Assembly: GCA_949126835.1 (NCBI GenBank)
Contig: OX421497.1
Location: 48,115,818-48,179,817, forward strand
Direction of reading: 5' to 3'
From: Anisus vortex
Taxonomy: Eukaryota > Mollusca > Gastropoda > Planorbidae
Length of the DNA stretch: 64,000 nucleotides
The notes under the pieces are model-generated. The model did not search any database. It saw only the letters and a list, made by a program, of their open reading frames with translations, and had not been told where the DNA came from. Position 1 is the stretch's first letter. The number at the start of each line of letters is the position of its first letter. This document shows, in pieces, positions 44,701 to 56,200 of the stretch. Made by a program: the position numbers and the translations under genes.

Positions 44701-47700
44701 GTTTCTATATTAATTAGGTAGTTAGTCTACCTGTTTCTATCTTAATTATGTAGTTAGTATACCTGTTTCTATACTAATTAGGTAGTTAGTCTACCTGTTT
44801 CTATCTTTATTAGGTAGTTAGTCTACCTGTTTCTATCCTAATAAGCCAGTTAGTCTACCTGTTTCTATCTTAATTAGGTAGTTAGTCTACCTGTTTCTAT
44901 CTTAATTAAGTAGTTAGTCTACCTGTTTCTATCCTAATTAGGTAGTTAGTCTACCTGTTTCTATCTTAATTAGGTAGTTAGTCTACCTGTTTCTATCTTA
45001 ATTAGGTAGTTAGTCTACCTGTTTCTATCTTAATTAGGTAGTTAGTCTACCTGTTTCTATCTTAATTAAGTACTTAGTCTACCTGTTTCTATCTTAATTA
45101 GGTACTTAGTCTACCTGTTTCTATCTTAATTAGGTAGTTAGTCTACCTGTTTCTATCTTAATTAGGTAGTTAGTCTACCTGTTTCTATCCTAATTAGGTA
45201 GTTATTCTACCTGTTTCTATCTTAATTAGGTAGTTATTCTACCTGTTTCTAACTTAATTAGATAGTTAGTCTACCTGTTTCTATCTTAATTAGGTAGTTA
45301 GTCTACCTGTTTCTATCCTAATTAGGTAGTTAGATTGCCTGTTTCTATCTTAATTAGGTAGTTAGTCTACCTGTTTCTAACTTAATTAGGTAGTTAGTCT
45401 ACCTGTTTCTAACTTAATTAGGTAGTTAGTCTACCTTTTTCTATCTTAATTAGGTAGTTAGTCTACCTGTTTCTATCCTAATTAGGTAATTAGTCTACCT
45501 GTTTCTATCCTAATTAGGTAGTTAGTCTACCTGTTTCAAACTTAATTAGGTAGTTAGTCTACCTGTTTCAAACTTAATTAGGTAGTTAGTCTACCTGTTT
45601 CTAACTTAATTAGGTAGTTAGTCTACCTGTTTCTATCTTAATTAGGTAGTTAGTTTACCTGTTTCTATCCTAATTAGGTAGTTAGTCTATCTATTTCTAT
45701 CATAATTACGTAGTTTGTCTACCTGTTTCTATCTTAATTAGGTAGTTAGTCTACCTGTTTCTATCTTAATTAGGTAGTTAGTCTACCTGTTTCTATCTTA
45801 ATTAGAAAGTTAGTCTACCTGTTTCTATCCTAATTAGGTAGTTAGTCTACCTGTTTCTATCTTAATTAGGTAGTTAGTCTACCTGTTTCTAACTTAATTA
45901 GGTAGTTAGTCTACCTGTTTCTAACTTAATTAGGTAGTAAGTCTACCTGTTTCTATCTTAATTGGGTAGTTAGTCTACCTGTTTCTATCTTAATTAGGTA
46001 GTTAGTCTACCTGTTTCTATACTAATTAGGTTGTTAGTCTACCTGTTTCTATCTTAATTATGTATTAGTCTACCTGTTTCTAACTTAATTAGGTAGTTAG
46101 TCTACCTGTTTTTAACTTAATTAGGTAGTTAGTCTACCTGTTTCTATCCTAATTAGGTAGTTAGTCTACCTGTTTCTATCTTAATTAGGTAGTTAGTCTA
46201 CCTGTTTCTAACTTAATTAGGTAGTTAGTCTACCTGTTTCTATCTAAATTAAGTAGTTAGTCTACCTGTTTCTATCTTAATTAGGTAGTTAGTCTACCTG
46301 TTTCTATCCTAATTAGGTAGTTAGTCTACCTGTTTCTATCTTAATTAGGTAGTTAGTCTACCTGTTTCTATCTTAATTAGGTAGTTAGCCTACCTGTTTC
46401 TCTCCTAATTAGGTAGTTAGTCTACCTGTTTCTATCCTAATTAGGTAGTTAGTCTACCTGTTTCTATATTAATTAGGTAGTTAGTCTACCTGTTTCTGTC
46501 TTAATTAGGTAGTTAGTCTACCTGTTATTATCCTAATTAGGTAGTTAGTCTACCTGTTTCTATCTTAATTAGGTAGTTAGTCTACCTGTTATTATCCTAT
46601 TTAGGTAGTTAGTCTACCTGTTTCTATATTAATTAGGTAGTTAGTCTACCTGTTTCTATCTTAATTATGTAGTTAGTATACCTGTTTCTATACTAATTAG
46701 GTAGTTAGTCTACCTGGTTCTATCTTAATTAGGTAGTTAGTCTACCTGTTTCTATCCTAATAAGCCAGTTAGTCTACCTGTTTCTATCTTAATTAGGTAG
46801 TTAGTCTACCTGTTATTATCCTAATTAAGTAGTTAGTCTACCTGTTTCTATCTTAATTAGGTAGTTAGTCTACCTGTTTCTATCCTAATTAGGTAGTTAG
46901 TCTACCTGTTTCTATATTAATTAGGTAGTTAGTCTACCTGTTTCTATCTTAATTAGGTAGTTAGTCTACCTGTTATTATCCTAATTAAGTAGTTAGTCTA
47001 TCTGTTTCTATCTTAATTAGGTAGTTAGTCTACCTGTTATTATCCTAATTAGGTAGTTAGTCTACCTGTTTCTATATTAATTAGGTAGTTAGTCTACCTG
47101 TTTCTTTTTTAATTAGGTAATTAGTCTACCTGTTATTATCCTAATTAGGTAGTTAGTCTACCTGTTTCTATCTTAATTAGGTAGTTAGTCTACCTGTTAT
47201 TATCCTATTTAGGTAGTTAGTCTACCTGTTTCTATATTAATTAGGTAGTTAGTCTACCTGTTTCTATCTTAATTATGTAGTTAGTATACCTGTTTCTATA
47301 CTAATTAGGTAGTTAGTCTACCTGTTTCTATCTTTATTAGGTAGTTAGTCTACCTGTTTCTATCCTAATAAGCCAGTTAGTCTACCTGTTTCTATCTTAA
47401 TTAGGTAGTTAGTCTACCTGTTTCTATCTTAATTAAGTAGTTAGTCTACCTGTTTCTATCCTAATTAGGTAGTTAGTCTACCTGTTTCTATCTTAATTAG
47501 GTAGTTAGTCTACCTGTTTCTTTTTTAATTAGGTAGTTAGTCTACCTGTTTCTATCTTAATTAGGTAGTTAGTCTACCTGTTTCTATCTTAATTAAGTAC
47601 TTAGTCTACCTGTTTCTATCTTAATTAGGTACTTAGTCTACCTGTTTCTATCTTAATTAGGTAGTTAGTCTACCTGTTTCTATCTTAATTAGGTAGTTAG

Positions 47701-49535
47701 TCTACCTGTTTCTATCCTAATTAGGTAGTTATTCTACCTGTTTCTATCTTAATTAGGTAGTTATTCTACCTGTTTCTAACTTAATTAGATAGTTAGTCTA
47801 CCTGTTTCTATCTTAATTAGGTAGTTAGTCTACCTGTTTCTATCCTAATTAGGTAGTTAGATTGCCTGTTTCTATCTTAATTAGGTAGTTAGTCTACCTG
47901 TTTCTAACTTAATTAGGTAGTTAGTCTACCTGTTTCTAACTTAATTAGGTAGTTAGTCTACCTTTTTCTATCTTAATTAGGTAGTTAGTCTACCTGTTTC
48001 TATCCTAATTAGGTAATTAGTCTACCTGTTTCTATCCTAATTAGGTAGTTAGTCTACCTGTTTCAAACTTAATTAGGTAGTTAGTCTACCTGTTTCAAAC
48101 TTAATTAGGTAGTTAGTCTACCTGTTTCTAACTTAATTAGGTAGTTAGTCTACCTGTTTCTATCTTAATTAGGTAGTTAGTTTACCTGTTTCTATCCTAA
48201 TTAGGTAGTTAGTCTATCTGTTTCTATCCTAATTACGTAGTTTGTCTACCTGTTTCTATCTTAATTAGGTAGTTAGTCTACCTGTTTCTATCTTAATTAG
48301 GTAGTTAGTCTACCTGTTTCTATCTTAATTAGAAAGTTGGTCTACCTGTTTCTATCCTAATTAGGTAGTTAGTCTACCTGTTTCTATCTTAATTAGGTAG
48401 TTAGTCTACCTGTTTCTAACTTAATTAGGTAGTTAGTCTACCTGTTTCTAACTTAATTAGGTAGTAAGTCTACCTGTTTCTATCTTAATTGGGTAGTTAG
48501 TCTACCTGTTTCTATCTTAATTAGGTAGTTAGTCTACCTGTTTCTATACTAATTAGGTTGTTAGTCTACCTGTTTCTATCTTAATTATGTATTAGTCTAC
48601 CTGTTTCTAACTTAATTAGGTAGTTAGTCTACCTGTTTTTAACTTAATTAGGTAGTTAGTCTACCTGTTTCTATCCTAATTAGGTAGTTAGTCTACCTGT
48701 TTCTATCTTAATTAGGTAGTTAGTCTACCTGTTTCTAACTTAATTAGGTAGTTAGTCTACCTGTTTCTATCTAAATTATGTAGTTAGTCTACCTGTTTCT
48801 ATCTTAATTAGGTAGTTAGTCTACCTGTTTCTATCCTAATTAGGTAGTTAGTCTACCTGTTTCTATCTTAATTAGGTAGTTAGTCTACCTGTTTCTATCT
48901 TAATTAGGTAGTTAGTCTACCTGTTTCTCTCCTAATTAGGTAGTTAGTCTACCTGTTTCTATCTTAATTAGGTAGTTAGTCTACCTGTTTCTAACTTAAT
49001 TAGGTAGTTAGTCTACCTGTTTCAAACTTAATTAGGTAGTTAGTCTACCTGTTTCTAACTTAATTAGGTAGTTAGTGTACCTGTTTCTAACTTAATTAGG
49101 TAGTTAGTCTACCTGTTTCTATCTTAATTATGTAGTTAGTCTACCTGTTTCTATCTTAATTAGGTAGTTAGTCTACCTGTTTCTAACTTAATTAGGTAGT
49201 TAGTCTACCTGTTTCTATCTTAATTAGGTAGTTAGTCTACCTGTTTCTATCCTAATTAGGTAGTTAGTCTACCTGTTTCTATCTTAATTAGGTAGTTAGT
49301 CTACCTGTTTCTATCTTAATTAGGTAGTTAGTCTACCTGTTTCTATCCTAATTAGGTAGTTAGTCTACCTGTTTCTATCCTAATTAGGTAGTTAGTCTAC
49401 CTGTTTCTATCTTAATTAGGTAGTTAGTCTAACTGTTTCTATCTTAAATTAGGTAGTTAGTCTACCTGTTTCTATCCTAATTAGGTAGTTAGTCTACCTG
49501 TTTCTATCCTCATTAGGTTGTTAGTCTACCTGTTT
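41791..49535. repeat. 7.7-kb array of 32-bp units, about 240 copies
   Basis: The unit ATTAGGTAGTTAGTCTACCT plus GTTTCTATCTTA repeats every 32 bp. The inner AGGTAG-TTAGT-CTACCT is a perfect inverted repeat, so every unit can form a small hairpin. Units with GTTATTATCC alternate with GTTTCTATC in the left part. Rare variants (TTAGATTGCC, TGTATTAGTC, GTAGTAAGTC) recur exactly 2527 bp apart, about 79 units. It lies between two convergent genes. Confidence 0.98.
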
Positions 49536-49564
49536 TAAAAAGATATTGAATCAAACATTATTAG

Positions 49565-49835
49565 AAACATGTGGTACGGTGGACATGGGGCAGCGCGATC
49601 GGCTTGCGTACCGAAGGTCCCGGGTTTCTGGTGCAAGCCAGGTGTATCTTTTCCCGGGTCTGGAGGGTGTCCCTGAGACAACCCAGCTCTTACGGGTACC
49701 TGACTTTAGTTGGGGTAAAGCAAAGGTGGCTGTGCACAGTGCTGGCCACACAATCACCTAATATGTCGTGGCCACAGAAACTGGTGAAGGCTGCTTCACC
49801 GGACCTATGGGTAAATTTGGTCTGACGGGTACTTT
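49565..49835 (+). mobile_element. tRNA-derived SINE copy
   Basis: Head GCAGCGCGATCGGCTTGCG with a decayed box B (GTCCCGGGTTTCTGG), then GGTGGCTGTGCACAGTGCTG and CTGCTTCACCGGACCTATGG. A short CA repeat follows at about 49840-49867. Lies just beyond the stop of the Ig gene. Confidence 0.78.
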
Positions 49836-49959
49836 TTAACACACACACACATTCACACACACACACATTGAGAATAGAAGACAAATACTAATTGTGCTTT
49901 TTCAAAACTGTGTTATTCTCAATTGAATGTCTTCTGCACGTGCTGTCAACATCCGCGGC

Positions 49960-50276
49960 TCATTTGGCAACGATCTCTTCATCATCATAAACTATCTCAT
50001 GCTCTTCGTCGTAACTTGTGCCAGTTTCTTCCACTTCGAACTCCAGGCTGGTCAGGTTCATGTGCACCACTACATTCGTGTTTTCGATTTTGTAACGGCC
50101 GTCACAGTAGTACTTCCCGCCGTCCCGGGCAGCCACCGCGTGGTTGGTGAGCGTAAGATAAGCGTCCACGAAGACACCGTCTGCGTGGCCGATCCCTTCC
50201 CAGCGTTCGCTCCAAGGAGGGTCGATTTTCACGTACTCTGTCGAGTATGATACTTGAGCAAATACTTTGTTTTTTT
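49960..50276 (-). CDS. Ig gene exon 4, second Ig cysteine, acidic tail and stop
   Basis: Acceptor TTTTTACCTGCAG. Encodes E62 to K166, including DPPWSERWEGIG, DGGKYYCDGRY and the acidic tail, with TGA at 49962-49960. Overlapping frames on the other strand (49923-50250) are shadows. Confidence 0.85.
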
Positions 50277-53200
50277 CTGCAGGTAAAAACAAAAATGAAT
50301 GTAAAGGAATATATCTAGATCAAACCAAATATATCTAGATCAAACCAAATATATCTAGATCAAACCAAATATATCTAGATCAAACCAAATATATCTAGAT
50401 CAAACCAAATATATCTAGATCAAACCAAATATATCTAGATCCAACCAAAGACTATAATAAGATGAACCGCTTGATTTGATATTTCTGCTATTTGATAACT
50501 TGAAACAAAGACTATAATAAGATGAACAGCTTGATTTGACATTTCTGCTTTTTGATAACTTGAAACAAAGACTATAATAAGATGAATCGCTTGATTTGAC
50601 ATTTCTGCTATTTGATAACTTGAAACAAAGACTAGTCTATAATAAGATGAACCGCTTGATTTGATTTTTCTGCTATTTGATAACTTGAAACAGAGACTAT
50701 AATAAGATGAACCGCTTGATTTGATATTTCTGCTATTTGATAACTTGAAACAAAGACTAGTCTATAATAAGATGAACCGCTTGATTTGATTTTTCTGCTA
50801 TTTGATAACTTGAAACAGAGACTATAATAAGATGAACCGCTTGATTTGATATTTCTGCTATTTGATAACTTGAAACAAAGACTAGTCTATAATAAGATGA
50901 ACCGCTTGATTTAATATTTCTGCTATTTGATAACTTGAAACAGAGACTATAATAAGATGAACCGCTTGATTTGATATTTCTGCTATTTGATAACTTGAAA
51001 CAAAGACTATAATAAGATGAATCGCTTTGATTTGATATTTCTGCTATTTGATAACTTGAAACAAAGACTATAATAAGATGAACCGCTTGATTTGATATTT
51101 CTGCTATTTGATAACTTGAAACAAAGACTATAATAAGATGAACAGCTTGATTTGACATTTCTGCTATTTGATAACTTGAAACAAAGACTATAATAAGATG
51201 AATCGCTTGATTTGACATTTCTGCTATTTGATAACTTGAAACAAAGACTAGTCTATAATAAGATGAACCGCTTGATTTGATATTTCTGCTATTTGATAAC
51301 TTGAAACAAAGACTATAATAAGATGAACCGCTTGATTTGACATTTCTGCTATTTGATAACTTGAAACAAAGACTATAATAAGATGAATCGCTTGATTTGA
51401 CATTTCTGCTATTTGATAACTTGAAACAAAGACTAGTCTATAATAAGATGAACCGCTTGATTTAATATTTCTGCTATTTGATAACTTGAAACACTTTGTT
51501 TCGGAATTTCTGATCGTACAACTTCCTCTAGACTTCCGGTTAAGTAATTCGCTATGATTTTCTCGATGGAATATTAAGATTAAAATCGAAAGTTGTATAC
51601 AGCGGAAACCTTTAATGCCAGCGTAGGAGCGTAGAAGTCATTCAAGATTCAAGACAGTCTTTCTTATTGTGTGAGCATGGGAAAAAAGAACATATTTTAA
51701 CCCTTACAGTCCCGGGCGCGTATATAGCGGAACAGAAGGCAGCATAGATAGAAGTAGGTCGGCACGGGAAGGGTTAAGATCTAAAACTAAAGCAAGTTGT
51801 CCATCTTATTATAGTCATTGATCTAATGCAGAATCGAGAAACATGGCGACAATAAAATAAATGCATCAAAAACAAAATTTCTTTATTTTGGTAGTATTTT
51901 GGCTCCATGACATTTAAACACCTGACAAATAAACACGCGACACTTAAACACAGACACTTAACCATCTGGACGGTAATGTCATAGTTAAAAGTGTGTTTAT
52001 CTGTCGCTACGATTAACTGTCCGCGTGTTTAGGTGTCGTGTGGTTAAGTGTCCGCGTGTTTAAGTCTTGCGTGTTTATAGCGTTTAACCGTTGGTTCTGT
52101 TTTTAACCGTGTAAAGCTACAAACGCAGTGGGCACAAACACCAACACGTCTTCTCAGTGAATACGGCTTTCGTTGTGAGTCGGTGTTGGTGACACTATTT
52201 AAACCTAGTAACCGCACGCAGTGAGTTCAACACGACTTCGGACTTCAACAACACGCCTTCGCACCAACTTTTTTGACGAGAGTGCTCAACTGGCTTGCTA
52301 CATCTCATGCCTTCGTTTTTTTCACGGTTGCTAGTAGTCGCGTCGACCTTGAATGTGTGACGTCATATGGTTGGACTGGGGACATTTTCACTTTCAATTT
52401 TCTCATCGAGAAAGCATCGCAGACAATTTCTGATTTCATTTTTGAATTCAGCGACTAAAAATCAAGGGGATATTCGAGCAGAATTTGAATTTGTGAAATA
52501 TTTAGCGAGATTAAAAAAAAAAAATACGGTAATAATATTGCACACTGCCGGGTTTCGTCTGGCGCCGCGGCCACCAAGAGCAGTACATTTAAATGTTTTC
52601 TTTTAGGACTTGAAAAGACAATCAAGAAGCTATTTCTTTTTTCCATAATGTCAATGATTATATACACCACATTGGATCGGACTTTGATCAATAAAAAGTT
52701 ACAGTACTTTATAATAATCAGTACGTTTTCTTGTTGCTTCTGTTTTTGCTTTGTTCTGACTTGTTTGTTTTGTACATTAATTGTTGTTTTATGATTGTCT
52801 GTTTGTTTGTTTGTTGTGATCAAGGACTTGTATGAGTATTGGAGCTCTTAAAGTTTAAGTGGTCCGTAAAACCTGTACAGCCATGGCAGCCATGCTTTGT
52901 ACCCTGGGGACTGGAGGACCTTACATGTACCTCAAGATTCTGCTGAGTGCAGATGATGATGACTTATCTCAATGTAATCAAAAGTCGTTCTCTTGGGGAC
53001 AACGGTTTTCGGAAGTTTGTGGTGCGCTCGGTGATGCTTGGGATCACTAGCTCTAAAAGTGTCCGAACAGTTGAGGGTCTCATCCTGATGTACGTGATAC
53101 ATTTTTCCTCGTCGTTCAAAACCTCGTATAAAAGATGATGGTATTCCCCAAACCGAAGGTGTGTTGGTGTTTGTGCCCACTGCCTAAAGCTACAAACGCA

Positions 53201-56200
53201 GTGGGCACAAACACCAACACGTCTTCTCAGTGAATACGGCTTTCGTTGTGAGTCGGTGTTGGTGACACTATTTAAACCTAGTAACCGCACGCAGTGAGTT
53301 CAACACGACTTCGGACTTCAACAACACGCCTTCGCACCAACTTTTTTGACGAGAGTGCTCAACTGGCTTGCTACATCTCATGCCTTCGTTTTTTTCACGG
53401 TTGCTAGTAGTCGCGTCGACCTTGAATGTGTGACGTCATATGGCTGGACTGGGGAAATTTTCACTGTCAATTTTCTCATCGAGAAAGCATCGCAGACAAT
53501 ATCTGATTTCATTTTTGAATTCAGCGACTAAAAATCAAGGGGAGATCCGAGCAGAATTTGAATTTGTGAAATATTTAGCGAGATTAAAAAAATAAAAAAT
53601 ACGGTAATAATATTGCACACTGCCGGGTTTCGTCTGGCGCCGCGGCCACCAAGAGCAGTACATTTAAATGTTTTCTTTTAGGACTTGAAAAGACAATCAA
53701 GAAGCTATTTCTTTTTTCCATAATGTCAATGATTATATATTATGTTACGGCCAAAGCCCGAAGTGCGGCCAGATCGCGATCTGGCCGGCCAGATCGCGCT
53801 TTGGCCGACGCGCTTGGCCAATGTCCGATGTGCTTGAAATTGCTAGTGTTTACGCTACTTTGGCCGGCCACTTCGCGATGTGGCTGGCAATCCCTGGCCA
53901 ATATCCGATGTACTGATGCTAGAATGTTCGGTAGGCGGCACAGGTGTGATGGCGGTTTGCATAGGGTAGCAAGGACAGTGATACATACGCTGTGACGATA
54001 ATTTTCTGTTCATCTTCTGCTTTTCAGAGAAAGTCCTGCCGAAGTGGTCACTATAATTATCAAGGAAATTAATTATCACACGATTTAGTAAACTATCTAC
54101 CTGGATAAAAACACCATTTGCGTCATAAATTGACTGTTGATGTCTGTGATTAGAAGATTGACTTTTGATAATCCACAAAGGTGGTCAGGTCAGGCAGGAG
54201 CGACCGTATTTTTATCTAGCCATTGTCCGCACGGTCTAAGTATAGTTTCATGTGTTGTATAAACATGGGTGGGGCCGCCAGTCGCAATGACAAAGAGCTT
54301 GTTTAATTTTTTGATAATAGATAGAGAGGGAGTGTCAATACTGTACAGGACAGGGCCACCATTGATCTCGTTACCCACATCGACGACCGCGAAAACTCCC
54401 TCCCAGCCCCACCCCATTGACGGACCCTCGAAGCCACAAGCGACCGGAATGTTTGGACAAAGGGATCGGAGACAGACATGTGACTTTAAAGAAAGTCCAC
54501 CCACTCTTTTCTCATTGGTCCGTGTTATATTATGTGGGTAGATCTTCCTTGTTTTAAAAACACCCCAAACACGACTTTACGCACTTATTTCCTTTTGGAT
54601 TTTAGTATTGTAAGACAACTGATGATAGAGATTGAAAATTTACTATAATAAACTAATTAGACTGATTTTTTAATTTATTTTAATTAAAGATTGATAATTT
54701 ACTATATAATAAACTATTTTGACTGATTATGTAATTTAGTATAATTAATAATCAATATAGGCCTAATGTGATAATTACGGTATATAAACACTCGAAATCT
54801 ACTCAAGACCTTCTTAATCGGGCTTTGGCCGATCGCCCCTGGCCATTTCGCGATCTGGCCGGCCAGGGTCCGAAATAAAGAACAGATCGGGCTTTGGCCG
54901 GTCAAATGTGAGGTGATATTGGCCACTTCGCGATCTGGCCGGCCAGATGATGATGACTTATCTCAATGTAATCAAAAGTCGTTCTCTTGGGGACAACGGT
55001 TTTCGGAAGTTTGTGGTGCGCTCGGTGATGCTTGGGATCACTAGCTCTAAAAGTGTCCGAACAGTTGAGGGTCTCATCCTGATGTACGCGATACATTTTT
55101 CCTCGTCGTTCAAAACCTCGTATAAAAGATGATGGTATTCCCCAAACCTTTCTCTCTTTCAAAATATGTGATGAACCCAGTACCGTTGCCCTATAATACC
55201 TTTTCCCGAGCCAATAAAATAGAACAAGCTGCAATGCACAGCGCCTCCATTTTGGAACGACCTGTGTGTCACATGATCTCTAGGCTCTCGCTGGCTAAAA
55301 GTTGAACGCAAGTCGTATCGCGCACTGCGTTTGTGCCAATCCCAGTTCAATCGTACAATTGGCGTTCGGCTTAAGATACGTGCCGAAGGTGTGTTGGTGT
55401 TTGTGCCCACTGCGTTTGCAACCCTAACCCTAAGGCTGCAAACGCAGTGGGCACAAACACCAACACACCTTCGGCACGTATCTTAAGCCGAACGCCAATT
55501 GTACGATTGAACTGGGATTGGCACAAACGCAGTGCGCGATACGACTTGCGTTCAACTTTTAGCCAGCGAGAGCCTAGAGATCATGTGACACACAGGTCGT
55601 TCCAAAATGGAGGCGCTGTGCATTGCAGCTTTGCAGCTTGTTCTATTTTATTGGCTCGGGAAAAGGTATTATAGGGCAACGGTACTGGGTTCATCACATA
55701 TTTTGAAAGAGAGAAAGGTTTGGGGAATACCATCATCTTTTATACGAGGTTTTGAACGACGAGGAAAACTGTTCGGACACTTTTAGAGTAGGGATGTTAA
55801 ACGAAAATCGGAATACCGGATTCCGGTTTTGAAACTGAAAACCGGTTTTCAAAACAAACCGGTTTTAACATCCCTATTTTATAGCTAGCGATCCCAAGCA
55901 TCACCGAGCGCACCACAAACTTCCGAAAACCGTTGTCCCCAAGAGAACGACTTTTGATTACATTGAGGTAAGTCATCATCATCTGCACTCAGCAGAATCT
56001 TGAGGTACATTTAAGGTCCTCCAGTCCCCAGGGCACAAAGCATGGCTGCCATGGCTGTACAGGTTTTACGGACCACTTAAACTTTAAGAGCTCCAATACT
56101 CATACAAGTCCTTGATAACAACAAACAAACAAACAGACAAACATAAAACAACAATTAATGTACAAAACAAACAAGTCAGAACAAAGCAAAAACAGAAGCA

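Larger units (their letters stand above)
50450..51815. mobile_element. MITE with one end amplified into an array
   Basis: The right part (51490-51815) is an ordinary body and end of the ACTATAATAAGAT family, ending CATCTTATTATAGTC. The left end sequence is repeated about 17 times instead of once. It also carries a 73-bp TTAA-flanked insert at 51701-51773. Confidence 0.85.

Noticed and set aside
41791..49535. CRISPR array
   Set aside because: No unique spacers; units are contiguous 32-bp tandem copies in animal DNA.
49923..50250. Plus-strand frames of 75 and 107 codons
   Set aside because: Shadows of Ig exon 4, which has proper splice signals and an Ig motif on the minus strand.
50757..51218. 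153-codon minus frame
   Set aside because: Repeat artefact of the 60-bp MITE-end array.
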